A DNA stretch of 64,000 nt from Cytobacillus suaedae (GCA_014960805.1 CP063163.1:2188001-2252000), one strand, 5' to 3'. Numbered from the stretch's first letter, positions 1 to 9,115 are shown. Translations and numbers: made by a program. The notes: generated from the sequence alone by a model not told the origin.

Positions 1-17
1 GCTGGTGGTAAGGTAAT

Positions 18-48
18 AAAAAGGAAAGTCACTCTGACTTTCCTTTTT
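18..48. terminator. bidirectional intrinsic terminator
   Basis: A perfect inverted repeat with 14-bp arms (18-31 and 35-48) and a 3-nt loop, with A-runs on the left and T-runs on the right, so it can end transcription on both strands. It closes the minus-strand tatD gene at 96 and probably a plus-strand gene that lies mostly outside the window (an in-frame TAA at 14-16 could be its stop). Confidence 0.85.
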
Positions 49-95
49 CTGCAGTATCAAATTAAAAGGTTAGATACATTATTTCTACTAGAATT

Positions 96-845
96 TTAAA
101 TCGAGTATAAACATTTCGTATTATTTGTGGTTTGACTAATAACATCTTCTTCAGTTACCGATTTTATTGATGCAATAAAATTTGCCATTTTTCTTATAAA
201 AAGAGGGCTAGTTTCCTTTTTTTCAAAAGGTCCGTTAAATGGCCATGGACCATCTGTTTCAAGTAATAATTGATGTAGAGGAACATCCTTTACAAGTAGT
301 TGATCTCTTTCTCGATAGCATACTTCGGGGGTGACTGAAACATAGTACCCAGACTTAATTATAGAGTGAAGGGTACTAGGATTAGCTTTTAGCCAATGAA
401 AATGTGCCTTCGTAACTGAATTTTGTATTAACATATGATAAACACACTCTGCTTGATTATGTACAGCATGGAGAGAAAGGGGAAGGTCTTCATTTCTTCC
501 CAATTTCATAGCTTCTTCTAAAAATTCTATATAGGGTTTGATAGATATTATCTTTGTATAGTAGGGCAAACCAACTTCACCAATAGCAGATAATAACTGT
601 CGTTCACTAGAAACTAGTCTTTTCCATTCAAGATAATCTTTTTCTGATGGTAACGGTTGTTCGGGATGAAAGCCAATAGCTGCAAAAATAAAGGTTGGAT
701 AGCGTTTCTTCAAATCCAATATTTGATAAGATGATTTCAAGTCTGTAGAAACTGCAACGACACCAGTAACCCCATTTGCTTGCCAACATTCAATCTTTTG
801 ATCAACATTTTCATATTTGTCTAGATGAATATGTGAATCAATCAT
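96..845 (-). CDS. TatD family metal-dependent hydrolase
   Basis: A 249-residue TIM-barrel amidohydrolase of the TatD family, which act as metal-dependent nucleases or related phosphoesterases in the cytoplasm. Visible metal ligands fit the family: the HIH pair at residues 5 and 7, Glu90 in AIGEVGLPYY, His126 in LSLHAVHN, the histidines of HFHW around 148-150, and Asp198 in LLLETDGPWP. Its length is normal for TatD. It starts 2 nt after the stop of the AlaX-like gene upstream on the same strand, so the two are probably co-transcribed. It differs from the usual TatD next to ksgA/rnmV, so it is likely a paralogue. The exact substrate is not readable from sequence. Confidence 0.85.
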   Translation of the reverse strand: MIDSHIHLDKYENVDQKIECWQANGVTGVVAVSTDLKSSYQILDLKKRYPTFIFAAIGFHPEQPLPSEKDYLEWKRLVSSERQLLSAIGEVGLPYYTKIISIKPYIEFLEEAMKLGRNEDLPLSLHAVHNQAECVYHMLIQNSVTKAHFHWLKANPSTLHSIIKSGYYVSVTPEVCYRERDQLLVKDVPLHQLLLETDGPWPFNGPFEKKETSPLFIRKMANFIASIKSVTEEDVISQTTNNTKCLYSI

Positions 846-847
846 TT

Positions 848-2032
848 TTAACCTCTTAGGACTTGTTTTGCTATATAAGAAATAAACTGAGTCATATCAT
901 CATGAGAACTAAAGGCTCCTTGAGATGAGGTAGCATTTCCTCCACCTTTACCATTATAGGAGGGGAGGTGTTCCTTAAATAATTGGCCGCAATGAATAGA
1001 CTGAGTGCCACTATGTGAAAGTATTACCTTATTTTCACTAGTAGAATTTAAAAACAATATCTTATCAGTCATTGATAATAGTTTCTTACTTAAACTCTGT
1101 AATTCCTTAAAACTTTTGTCTTCAAACGTTTGAATGATAAAGTCATTGTGGTTAATACTTAGTAACTCTTGTGCAATAAATTCATCATTTTTTTCTCTTA
1201 GTTGTTCTAGTTCTCTCTGCAATTGATTATTTTCATTCTCTAATTTGAAGATCGTTTCAGTTAGCTGGGTGCGATTTGTACTAAATTTGATTGTTAGTTG
1301 TTGGATAATCACATGGGAATCTTGATGGTCCAAGAATGCACGTTGGCCACATTTAAAGTGTAATCTTACATTTCCCTTTTGCTTTTCCGTTTTCAATAAT
1401 TTTATAACCCCTAATTGTCCAGTCGACATGACATGGGTTCCACAGCAAGCTGAAGTATCGACTCCTTTTATTTCAACAATTCGAATTTCTTCTGTTACTT
1501 CAGGAATTTTACGTAAGGGAAGTGATGATAGCTGTTCCTCATTTACTACGTATTTATCAATTATATAATTTTCATAAATGTATTCATTAACTTTATTTTC
1601 AATTGTTTTCATCTGTTCTTCCGTTAGTTCTGAAACAGCAAGATCAATCGTTACAGTATCTTCCCCAAGATGGAAACTTACTGTATGAGCATCATATAGT
1701 TCAATACAAACAGCTGATAATAAATGCTGACCTGTATGCTGTTGCATATGATCGAATCTACGTTTCCAGTCGATTTTACATGAAACTATAGAGTTCGATG
1801 GGGGCTGAGGAAGGATATGATAGATTTCATCACCTTTTTCAACTACATCTAGCACTTGTATACTATCTATAAAGCCATGGTCAGCTGGTTGACCTCCACC
1901 CTCAGGGTAAAATGCAGTTGCGTTTAATGTTACAAGAAACTTTCCATTTTTTTCAATTATTTCTTTTATCTCTGTATCCCAGCTTGATAGAAGGGGGGAA
2001 GAGTAATACAGTCGTTCAGTCAAAAGTTTCAT
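848..2032 (-). CDS. alanyl-tRNA editing protein, AlaX-L type with DHHA1 domain
   Basis: A free-standing trans-editing protein that would hydrolyse mischarged Ser- or Gly-tRNA(Ala). The N-terminal half resembles the AlaRS editing region: the GGGQPADHG block near residues 45-53 and the zinc site His99/His103 (QHTGQHLL) with Cys196 and His200 (CCGTH). A coiled stretch spans about residues 250-290, and the C-terminal third ends in a DHHA1 glycine-rich motif (GKGGGNATSSQG, about 360). There is no aminoacylation domain, and 394 residues fits the long AlaX form. It begins just after an AAAGGA ribosome binding site and runs directly into tatD. Editing specificity for Ser versus Gly is inferred from the family. 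Confidence 0.88.
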   Translation of the reverse strand: MKLLTERLYYSSPLLSSWDTEIKEIIEKNGKFLVTLNATAFYPEGGGQPADHGFIDSIQVLDVVEKGDEIYHILPQPPSNSIVSCKIDWKRRFDHMQQHTGQHLLSAVCIELYDAHTVSFHLGEDTVTIDLAVSELTEEQMKTIENKVNEYIYENYIIDKYVVNEEQLSSLPLRKIPEVTEEIRIVEIKGVDTSACCGTHVMSTGQLGVIKLLKTEKQKGNVRLHFKCGQRAFLDHQDSHVIIQQLTIKFSTNRTQLTETIFKLENENNQLQRELEQLREKNDEFIAQELLSINHNDFIIQTFEDKSFKELQSLSKKLLSMTDKILFLNSTSENKVILSHSGTQSIHCGQLFKEHLPSYNGKGGGNATSSQGAFSSHDDMTQFISYIAKQVLRG

Positions 2033-2240
2033 TCCTTTCTTACAATCATGTACTTATAGTACTTTAAAATAGCTGAAATTTCCATTTTGAATGTTTGTTT
2101 TAAGGGAACACATACTTTGGTTGGTTTATCCATATTGAGTGAAAAGTACCTGTATAGTAGGTATGTAAGAGTGCGTATTTTGATTTTAATTGGAGAGAAG
2201 GGGAATCCTAATTTATAAGATAACTGAAAAAGGATGTTGA

Positions 2241-2516
2241 TTGCACATGGAGACTATTCTAAATGGTAGCATTTTTTCTGGAAATGTTGATCTAGATAGC
2301 CGCGAATTTGTATTAACTTCGGTAAAAGAAATGAATACACAAACCGTACTAAATGAGAAGCAGCTGGATGCAATCTATCATTATTTAAATAAGGTTGTTC
2401 ATCAAGAAGAATATCATGTACTAACGTTATATGACCAGTTACCAGTAAGGTTAAAAAATGACGAAATAACATTGCTATTAAGCGAGTTGGATAAAATTAA
2501 AGCGATGTTGAATTAA
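2241..2516 (+). CDS. small protein of unknown function
   Basis: I do not recognise a named family. The product is about 90 residues, acidic and predicted helical in its second half (two amphipathic helices rich in Leu, Glu and Lys), with no membrane segment or signal peptide. The start is either TTG at 2241, 7 nt behind an AAAGGA site, or ATG at 2247. A hairpin terminator at 2553 closes it. An inverted repeat (TACCT/AGGTA, 2147-2163) lies in its probable promoter region. It resembles small Bacillaceae regulators built of short helices, but that is only an impression. Confidence 0.6.
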   Translation: MHMETILNGSIFSGNVDLDSREFVLTSVKEMNTQTVLNEKQLDAIYHYLNKVVHQEEYHVLTLYDQLPVRLKNDEITLLLSELDKIKAMLN

Positions 2517-2552
2517 GTAACCATAATAATATTATGTAAACTAAGATAAAAA

Positions 2553-2580
2553 AGATGGTAGAACCATCTAAAAAATTTTT
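2553..2580 (+). terminator. probable intrinsic terminator
   Basis: AGATGGT and ACCATCT arms (2553-2559, 2563-2569) with a 3-nt loop, followed by six A residues and then a T-run. The gap before the T-run makes it weaker than a textbook terminator. Confidence 0.55.
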
Positions 2581-2611
2581 ATAATATTTTCTTCTTTTTG
2601 GTCTAAATATT

Positions 2612-2692
2612 CCTTACATTCAATATTTTTAATAGAGAAGATAGATTATTATTTCTGTATTCTATCTTCTTCAAAAATATTGAATGTAAAGG
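2612..2692 (+). repeat. long imperfect hairpin in the leader of the 2703 gene
   Basis: Arms 2612-2645 and 2661-2692 pair over about 30 positions with one bulge and a few mismatches, around a 15-nt AT-rich loop (2646-2660). The outer 19-nt block pairs almost perfectly. The 3' arm runs into the AAAGGGG ribosome binding site (2688-2694) of the next gene, so folding would place that site at the base of the stem. It may be a translational control hairpin, or a small palindromic element that came to rest here. Confidence 0.6.
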
Positions 2693-2702
2693 GGATAAAA
2701 CA

Positions 2703-2918
2703 ATGGCTGTCGTACATTTCTTAGAAAACAATTCGGTCGTATTAACTCAATTATTACAAAATGTTCCTTCAATTAATCAGGAAATTAAAATCAAAGGTCG
2801 CAAAGGTAAAGTTGTAAATGTAAGCCAAGTTGAAGAAAACGTTGTTAATGTGTATGTAGAGTTAGATAAATTGTTAAAAAATCAACCAGTTCTAAATGAT
2901 AAAAAGAAGAAAAAATAG
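2703..2918 (+). CDS. small basic protein with KOW-like strand region, unknown
   Basis: A 71-residue protein that starts at ATG 9 nt behind an AAAGGGG site. The middle (about residues 26-52, KIKGRKGKVVNVSQ followed by alternating Val/Asn) reads as a small beta-barrel segment similar in feel to KOW or DUF2187-type folds found in small Bacillus proteins. The tail ends in a run of five lysines. No signal peptide or membrane span. It is preceded by the long hairpin at 2612-2692 and followed 5 nt later by the convergent xerS stop. Function unknown. Confidence 0.65.
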   Translation: MAVVHFLENNSVVLTQLLQNVPSINQEIKIKGRKGKVVNVSQVEENVVNVYVELDKLLKNQPVLNDKKKKK

Positions 2919-2923
2919 ATAGC

Positions 2924-4018
2924 TTACTGTTCATCAAACTCATCTTTGGGAATATCCATTCGATCTACGGCACTTTTTAGGTCATCATTTTTAATATGTG
3001 TGTAAATCATCGTTGTTTGAATAGATGAATGACCTAATTGCCGTCTGAGTTTTGGTACGTCGTTAATTTCAGAATGATATCTTGTTGCAAATGAATGTCG
3101 TAGTTTATGTACAGATAGAGCTGGTTTGCCAAAAGCAATTGCATATTTTTCAATTAGCTTCTCAATCGAGCGAGCAGTAAGACGTCTTGATTTCCCTTTA
3201 GGTCCCATTGAAGCTGCTACGAATAACGCTTTGTTATTCTTGTCTACCTGATACCTAGTTTCCCTAATTTTAAGGTACTCTTTTAGGTCATCCATAGCAA
3301 TCCGACTGAAGAATACATACTGCTCTTTGTTTCCTTTTCGAATAACACGTGCAGAGAATTTGTTGAAATCAATATCATCTAAATCTAAATTTACAACCTC
3401 TGATAAACGTAAGCCAGAGCCCAATATTAATGAAACAATCGCTGTGTCACGTTCATGGTTCATTAGGTGAAAGTTTAATAATTTCTTATTATCTTTGTTA
3501 AGTTCCCCGTAATCATGTGCAATAAATCTTCTGAACTTCTCATATTCATCTCCAAGCAAGATTTTTCCTTCCATCTTGTTCGCAATGGTTTCCATACTTT
3601 GTTTAAGTTCATTAAATTCAACTTTAGCCATTACATTTCGTTTTAAATAAGGCTGTAAATCACGTGTTTCTGCAATGTTTTGAAGATAGTTGAAGAGAGA
3701 CTTTAAAGCAGATAATTTACGGTTTACAGTAACTTCTTTATTATTTAGTTCATATTGAAGAGCATTTAAGAAACCTTCAACCTGTTGGATTGTTAGTTTT
3801 TCTAATAGTTCTAAAGGGACGTCTTTTATAACTCCATTATGTAGTTGCTCTGATAAGACCCAATTGAAGAAGATCTTATAATCGTGACAATAATTTAGTA
3901 AAGAAGCGGCCGAAAGTTTTCTTCGTTTATGGTTGATATATTCCTCAACATACCAAGGGAGTTCCTTTAGGATGATTTGTAGTTTTTTATTATGATGTTG
4001 TTGTGCCTGATTGGCCAT
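2924..4018 (-). CDS. xerS: tyrosine recombinase XerS
   Basis: A 364-residue tyrosine recombinase. Residues 20-130 form the SAM-like DNA-binding N-domain, and the catalytic set is complete: Arg204 (GSGLRLSE), Lys228, His304 and Arg307 (HKLRHSF), His330 (LGHSS) and nucleophile Tyr339 (MIYTH). The length and the large insertion before the catalytic domain fit the single-recombinase XerS class, which resolves chromosome dimers at a dif-like site. It stands alone with no attachment repeats or cargo beside it, so I read it as a housekeeping gene and not an integrase. An inverted repeat with 9-bp arms (4071-4079, 4094-4102) lies in its upstream region. Confidence 0.87.
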   Translation of the reverse strand: MANQAQQHHNKKLQIILKELPWYVEEYINHKRRKLSAASLLNYCHDYKIFFNWVLSEQLHNGVIKDVPLELLEKLTIQQVEGFLNALQYELNNKEVTVNRKLSALKSLFNYLQNIAETRDLQPYLKRNVMAKVEFNELKQSMETIANKMEGKILLGDEYEKFRRFIAHDYGELNKDNKKLLNFHLMNHERDTAIVSLILGSGLRLSEVVNLDLDDIDFNKFSARVIRKGNKEQYVFFSRIAMDDLKEYLKIRETRYQVDKNNKALFVAASMGPKGKSRRLTARSIEKLIEKYAIAFGKPALSVHKLRHSFATRYHSEINDVPKLRRQLGHSSIQTTMIYTHIKNDDLKSAVDRMDIPKDEFDEQ

Positions 4019-4232
4019 AAAAATTCACCTCAAATATACTAATTCTACAAGTTTAGTGTTTTTCCTCCTTTTATTACGTCAAATTTATATTTTACGTAAT
4101 AATCTAATGTATTGATTATAGGTACCATCATTTCATCCTCAGATCAGTTCATAACAATACACTACTTAAACCCCTCTCTTTAGTTAAGTCAATCATAAAA
4201 TGATATTAATTAGCTGAAATTTAACAGATAAC

Positions 4233-4275
4233 ACGAACAATAAACATTTACATATAGGTATAGTTCGTATATAAT
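4233..4275 (+). promoter_or_regulatory. sigma-A promoter with inverted PurR-box-like pair
   Basis: TTTACA (4247-4252), a 17-nt spacer and TATAAT (4270-4275) make a good sigma-A promoter. It is embraced by ACGAACAATA (4233-4242) and the inverted TATAGTTCGT (4259-4268), separated by 16 nt. The inverted CGAAC cores with 16-17 nt spacing match the known arrangement of Bacillus PurR boxes. The GMP reductase gene downstream is in purine metabolism, which supports the reading. Confidence 0.6.
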
Positions 4276-4307
4276 CATTTTTGGAGTTACAAATTATTGC
4301 TTAATGC

Positions 4308-4412
4308 ATTCGTATATTCTTAGAATGATGGTCTAAGAGTTTCTACTAGGAGCCGATAAATCCTAACTACGACTGGGTTGTATTTCTCTACCCATTTTTA
4401 TTAGGATTTTTT
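4308..4412 (+). promoter_or_regulatory. guanine-type purine riboswitch with terminator
   Basis: P1 pairs TCGTA (4310-4314) with TACGA (4368-4372). P2 pairs CTTAGA with TCTAAG around the loop ATGATGG. The invariant core GTTTCTAC is at 4339-4346, and P3 pairs TAGGA (4347-4351) with TCCTA (4361-4365). The residue just before the 3' P1 strand is C (4367), the equivalent of C74, which predicts guanine or hypoxanthine binding and not adenine. A terminator hairpin uses 4359-4366 (AATCCTAA) and 4401-4408 (TTAGGATT) plus a T-run to 4412. Because it borrows the 3' strand of P3, ligand binding should block it, giving an ON switch. Confidence 0.88.
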
Positions 4413-4482
4413 AGTACGTTCAAAACACGAACGTTCAGAATCCCTCTAACTATTTAAATCAAAATTTTAAGGAGTGTGTATT

Positions 4483-5466
4483 ATGGAAAATGTATTTGAT
4501 TACGAAGATATCCAATTAATTCCTGCAAAATGTGTCGTTAACAGTCGTTCGGAGTGTGATACAACTGTCACATTAGGAGGACGTCAATTCAAACTTCCCG
4601 TTGTTCCTGCAAATATGCAAACAATCATTGATGAGAAAATTGCCCTTTATCTTGCTGAAAATAATTATTTCTATATTATGCACCGTTTTGAACCTCAAAA
4701 ACGAGTAGAGTTTATAAAAGAGATGCACTCAAAAGGTCTCTTCGCTTCTATTAGCGTTGGTGTAAAAGAAGAAGAATATCAGTTCATTGAAGAACTTGTA
4801 AAAGAACAACTTACACCAGAATATATCACGATTGATATTGCTCATGGTCACTCAAATGCTGTAATTAATATGATTCAACATATAAAAACACACCTCCCCA
4901 ACAGCTTTGTTATTGCTGGTAATGTTGGAACACCTGAGGCTGTTAGAGAACTTGAGAATGCTGGTGCTGACGCGACAAAAGTTGGTATTGGTCCAGGTAA
5001 AGTGTGTATTACAAAGATTAAGACCGGTTTTGGTACTGGAGGCTGGCAGTTAGCAGCACTTCGCTGGTGTTCAAGAGCTGCAACTAAGCCGATTATCGCT
5101 GACGGTGGAATACGTACACACGGTGACGTAGCAAAATCGATTCGTTTTGGTGCGACAATGGTTATGATCGGTTCCCTCTTTGCTGGACATGAAGAATCTC
5201 CAGGAGAAACTGTTGAGAGAGATGGAAAAATGTATAAAGAATATTTCGGTTCAGCGTCTGAATATCAAAAAGGTGAAAAAAAGAACGTAGAAGGTAAAAA
5301 AATGTTTGTTGAGTACAAAGGTCCATTACAGGATACGTTAACTGAAATGGAACAAGACCTACAATCTTCTATTTCATATGCTGGTGGAAAGACTCTAGAA
5401 TCCATCCGCCACGTAGATTATGTTATTGTTAAAAACTCAATTTTTAATGGTGATAAAGTATTTTAA
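4483..5466 (+). CDS. guaC: GMP reductase
   Basis: Converts GMP to IMP with NADPH and release of ammonia, feeding guanine nucleotides back into the purine pool. The 327-residue length matches GuaC. Visible features are the IMPDH/GMPR TIM barrel, the active-site loop [10 protein letters not shown] with catalytic Cys at about 175, the phosphate-binding [10 protein letters not shown] segment at about 205, and the mobile flap with EYFGSAS. ATG at 4483 follows AAGGAG; an upstream GTG at 4474 lies inside that site and is less likely. Expression should depend on the PurR-like operator and guanine riboswitch directly upstream, a sensible logic for an enzyme that disposes of guanine nucleotides. Confidence 0.93.
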   Translation: MENVFDYEDIQLIPAKCVVNSRSECDTTVTLGGRQFKLPVVPANMQTIIDEKIALYLAENNYFYIMHRFEPQKRVEFIKEMHSKGLFASISVGVKEEEYQFIEELVKEQLTPEYITIDIAHGHSNAVINMIQHIKTHLPNSFVIAGNVGTPEAVRELENAGADATKVGIGPGKVCITKIKTGFGTGGWQLAALRWCSRAATKPIIADGGIRTHGDVAKSIRFGATMVMIGSLFAGHEESPGETVERDGKMYKEYFGSASEYQKGEKKNVEGKKMFVEYKGPLQDTLTEMEQDLQSSISYAGGKTLESIRHVDYVIVKNSIFNGDKVF

Positions 5467-5487
5467 TAAGCTTTAAGTTAACCGTTT

Positions 5488-5523
5488 AAAAAACAGCCCT
5501 CTAAATTTATGAGGGCTGTTTTT
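5488..5523 (+). terminator. intrinsic terminator of guaC
   Basis: AACAGCCCTC and GAGGGCTGTT arms around a 9-nt AT loop, with A-run and T-run flanks, 21 bp after the guaC stop. Confidence 0.85.
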
Positions 5524-5653
5524 CTATTTAGGAAATAAGTCTATTTTTTTTATCTCTACACGAATGTCTATACGCTAAAGACCATGTTTCATATATATGT
5601 AGTATGAGTAATTAATTGATTTGCTCTAAATCATCTCTAAGGAGGTGAATTGT

Positions 5654-5797
5654 ATGGGCTACGGATATGGTTGCTATGGTTATGGCGGCTACGGTGGCTA
5701 CGGTTATGGTGGCGGCTATGGTTACGGCGGTGGATTCGCTTTAATCGTAGTATTGTTCATTTTATTAATAATCGTTGGTGCTGCTTGGTCTTACTAA
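5654..5797 (+). CDS. YjcZ family sporulation-type small protein
   Basis: A 47-residue peptide behind a strong AAGGAGGTGAAT site. Residues 1-27 are almost pure Gly and Tyr with one Cys at position 7; residues 28-47 form a hydrophobic helix ([20 protein letters not shown]). This two-part layout, a Gly/Tyr-rich head and a single C-terminal membrane segment, is typical of the YjcZ/SscA family of tiny Bacillus proteins linked to sporulation and spore assembly. It is monocistronic, with its own terminator at 5818. Role in the spore is from family knowledge only. Confidence 0.85.
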   Translation: MGYGYGCYGYGGYGGYGYGGGYGYGGGFALIVVLFILLIIVGAAWSY

Positions 5798-5817
5798 GTA
5801 TAAAAAATTTCTTTTAA

Positions 5818-5843
5818 AAAGGTAGCTAGTTTTAGCTACCTTT
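5818..5843 (+). terminator. intrinsic terminator
   Basis: AAAGGTAGCTA and TAGCTACCTTT arms with a 4-nt loop followed by GTTTTTA, after the YjcZ-type gene. Confidence 0.8.
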
Positions 5844-5902
5844 GTTTTTATTTAACAACAATCTTTGCTTTTTAATAATCTTATATTTTCTACTGTTTTT
5901 AG

Positions 5903-8900
5903 TTAGATCATCAATATTTCACGAATATCCTCTTCAGATAAACCTGCGTTTGAATGATCATTTTGATCAATGATGTCTGCGATAAGTGTTTTCTTTTTTT
6001 CTTGAAGTTCATTCATTTTTTCTTCAATTGTGCCACGTGCAACAAGTTTGATCACCTGTACAACATTTTTCTGACCAATTCGATGAGCTCGGTCTGAAGC
6101 CTGTTCCTCAACTGCAGGATTCCACCAAAGATCATATAAAATGACGGTGTCAGCACCTGTAAGATTTAAGCCGGTCCCTCCTGCTTTTAACGAAATGAGA
6201 AACAGATCATGCTCACCGTTATTGAATCGATTGCAAAGTTCCACCCTTTCTCCTGATGGTGTTAACCCATCAAGATAAAAAAAGGTCTGACCTCTGTTTG
6301 TTAATTCTCTTCCTATTATTTGAAGCATTTTCGTGAATTGAGAAAAAATCAACACTCTTCTACCGGACAATCTAGATTCTTCTAAAATTTGCAGTAGTTG
6401 CTCATATTTTGCTGAGCTCCCCTTATATCCATCTACAAAAAGTGAAGGATGACAGCAAATTTGTCGTAATCGTGTTATTCCTGCCAAGATCCGAATTTTA
6501 TTTTTACGAATTGTATCTTTATTAAGGTGCTTTAACGTGTCTTCTCTTAACTTCGCTAAATAGGCTGCATAAAGCTTTTTTTGATCTGGAAGTAACTCAG
6601 AAGATTCAAGTGATTCAATTTTTTCCGGTAGTTCATCAAGTACATCTTCTTTTACCCTGCGAAGTAAAAATGGCCGAACTCTACGTGAAATTGTTTTTCT
6701 ATTAAGGTTACTATATTCCTTTAATCCCTGAAATAGTTGTGGGAAAACAACGTGATAAATCGCCCAGAGCTCTTCAGGTGAGTTTTCAATAGGTGTACCA
6801 GTTAGTCCAAATCGATTTTCGGCTTGGATTCGTTTAACCGCCCTTGATGTCTGGGTGACTGGATTTTTAAAGGCTTGCGCTTCATCAAATAATACCGTAT
6901 GAAACAATTGGTTCTCATACCACTTAATATCTCGTCGCAGTAACGGATAGGACGTGATTATAACATCTAGCCCCTTGCTATCCTTCTGTAGCACTTCTCG
7001 GCTTTCCTTAGTTCCGTCTATCACGATTGCTTGGATATCAGGAGAAAACTTCATAATTTCCTGTAACCAGTTATAAGTTAAGGAAGATGGACAAACAATG
7101 AGTACTTGTTTACCACTCTCTCGTATTTTTTCAAGTTCTGACGAGATAAATGTGATACTTTGCAAAGTTTTACCAAGTCCCATATCATCCGCTAAAATAC
7201 CACCAAAGCCGTAGCTTGAAAGTGTCTTCATCCATTTATACCCGTTCTTTTGATAATCTCTTAGGATTGGATCCAACTTTTTTGGAACCACTATATCTAT
7301 TTTCTCCGGATTTCGTACCATATCCAGAAACTGTTGGAATGTCTCCTCTACCCTAAAGAGATCATTTTTATCAAATTGGTCAAAAAATTGGATGCTTTGT
7401 AGGATTGGCATATCTAATGTTGCTTCAAAATCTTCTTTCTGAATTGGAACGGCCTTTAAAAAGCGTTGGATTTCCTCCATTTCCTTCGTTTCAAGAGACA
7501 TGAGCGATCCATTTTTAAGTCGAAAGTACTTTCTTTTTTCTTCTAATGCGGCTAATACCTCACGAATTTGTATATCAGCAATACCGTTCATCTCAAATTT
7601 AAATTCAAGCCAATTAGTCCGTTCTTTTTTAACCTTTATTCGAATAATAGGATGGGTATCTTTTTTGACAATACGATTACGAACAGCAGTAGTTGCATAG
7701 ATTTGAACAAGTTTTTGCAATTTAGGAACTACATGATACAAAAAATCATACTCAAGAGCTTCATTTTGCATATAATAGCCACCATCTGTTTGGGAAAGTT
7801 CACTCTTCTTCAGGAGTTCTAGTATTTCTTCCTCTCTTTCAAGGTCCCTAACAATCGCAGGTCCTGTTGGAATATCACGATTTTCAAAGGGGTGAATTAT
7901 AACATTATCATAGTGAAATTCCAAACCGACCAGTAAACGATTTTTTAAGCGATCTAGATAAAGCTTTGGAACAAGTGGAGTTTTCATAAATGCTTGTGAA
8001 ACACTTCTTGCTAGTTGAAACTCCCCTATTCTTTTCAGACCGGGTACAATTTTTTTTAGGAAAAATTCCATTTGATTATGTTGAATAATGATATGTTCTG
8101 CACCAGGAGATTCTAGCATTTGCTTAAGTTCGAATAATCGTTCACAATCCTGCTCTTGAAGTTGAAAAACTTTACCGTCACACAGGACCGAATGGTAAAA
8201 AGGCAAAACTAACATTCTGTTAAAGCCTTTAATCGTTAGTTTGTATTGTTCATCCTCAAATTCGTCTAACAAAAATGTTAACGGTGGTGGTGTATTTACC
8301 ACTTTGAAATGTTCATAGTGATGACTGTGGTGTTCGACCTTAACTAACATAGTATCTGTTAGTAATGAGGCCAGTCCTACCCATGATGATGGTGAGATAA
8401 GTAAAGTATGATTGCTTTGGCTGTAATTAAAAAGGTTTGGCAAGGCATTTAAAAAAGCTTGCTCATCATGGATAACGCGAATAAGGTGATGAAGCACGGC
8501 ATCAGATTGATTTACAAAGCAGTGATGACTTGGATCATATGTAAATGCACGAGATAACCTGCTAGCCCTTCCTTGTTTCACATCGTTTAGAAATCCTCTT
8601 ATATTTTGTATCCTTGTCTGTTCTATTTCGATTTCAATCCCTAATAAAAAGTGATCGTTTCCGATTGAAACCGGTTTACAATTGAATACGACATTAAGTT
8701 TTTGACGATTTTCGAAATGGAGTTGGTGCCGACTTGAGTGATTGGGCTTGTCGTTAAAAAGTGTCAAAAAATCTTCAGTTAAATCATCTAAGCGCGGTTG
8801 GTTCCCTGTGATAAGAAGGGAATCATTGTCTTTTCGTTGTTGGTCTTGTATTGCAAGTAAGACAGCTGCCACGTGCTGACAATCCTTTTGGAAGTTTGCG

Positions 8901-9115
8901 AGCGACGGGCAACTACATTTAGTTTGGATTGTCCCAACACCATTTTTTTTAATGATGACCTGGAATTCTTCTACTACATTTACAGTTGCTTTGCACACAT
9001 CAGAGCTATATTCATTAATTGTCACTTTATTTGCTTGATAAAAAGAGTCTCCTCTTTTGAAGGAGACGGTACCGCACATTTCTTTTATCAACTTGGAAGT
9101 CACTTTTATCTCCAT
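5903..9115 (-). CDS. SNF2/DEAD-box helicase with SWIM zinc finger
   Basis: A 1070-residue Swi2/Snf2 family ATPase resembling Bacillus YwqA. The N-terminus carries a SWIM zinc finger with Cys67, Cys69, Cys79 and His81 (CSCPSLANFQKDCQH). Residues roughly 100-590 form the bacterial SNF2-associated region. The motor follows: Walker A DDMGLGKT near 645, DEAQ box near 742, the conserved LTGTPIENS, and in the second RecA lobe LIFSQF, SLKAGGTGLNLTGAD and the Arg-finger motif DRAHRIGQ. Such proteins translocate on DNA or displace RNA polymerase; the precise role is unknown. It is transcribed alone, with divergent spacing from the YjcZ gene. Confidence 0.9.
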   Translation of the reverse strand: MEIKVTSKLIKEMCGTVSFKRGDSFYQANKVTINEYSSDVCKATVNVVEEFQVIIKKNGVGTIQTKCSCPSLANFQKDCQHVAAVLLAIQDQQRKDNDSLLITGNQPRLDDLTEDFLTLFNDKPNHSSRHQLHFENRQKLNVVFNCKPVSIGNDHFLLGIEIEIEQTRIQNIRGFLNDVKQGRASRLSRAFTYDPSHHCFVNQSDAVLHHLIRVIHDEQAFLNALPNLFNYSQSNHTLLISPSSWVGLASLLTDTMLVKVEHHSHHYEHFKVVNTPPPLTFLLDEFEDEQYKLTIKGFNRMLVLPFYHSVLCDGKVFQLQEQDCERLFELKQMLESPGAEHIIIQHNQMEFFLKKIVPGLKRIGEFQLARSVSQAFMKTPLVPKLYLDRLKNRLLVGLEFHYDNVIIHPFENRDIPTGPAIVRDLEREEEILELLKKSELSQTDGGYYMQNEALEYDFLYHVVPKLQKLVQIYATTAVRNRIVKKDTHPIIRIKVKKERTNWLEFKFEMNGIADIQIREVLAALEEKRKYFRLKNGSLMSLETKEMEEIQRFLKAVPIQKEDFEATLDMPILQSIQFFDQFDKNDLFRVEETFQQFLDMVRNPEKIDIVVPKKLDPILRDYQKNGYKWMKTLSSYGFGGILADDMGLGKTLQSITFISSELEKIRESGKQVLIVCPSSLTYNWLQEIMKFSPDIQAIVIDGTKESREVLQKDSKGLDVIITSYPLLRRDIKWYENQLFHTVLFDEAQAFKNPVTQTSRAVKRIQAENRFGLTGTPIENSPEELWAIYHVVFPQLFQGLKEYSNLNRKTISRRVRPFLLRRVKEDVLDELPEKIESLESSELLPDQKKLYAAYLAKLREDTLKHLNKDTIRKNKIRILAGITRLRQICCHPSLFVDGYKGSSAKYEQLLQILEESRLSGRRVLIFSQFTKMLQIIGRELTNRGQTFFYLDGLTPSGERVELCNRFNNGEHDLFLISLKAGGTGLNLTGADTVILYDLWWNPAVEEQASDRAHRIGQKNVVQVIKLVARGTIEEKMNELQEKKKTLIADIIDQNDHSNAGLSEEDIREILMI

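Noticed and set aside
2924-4018. XerS as a mobile-element integrase
   Set aside because: No attachment repeats, no adjacent tRNA and no phage or cargo genes; the sequence type is the housekeeping XerS class.
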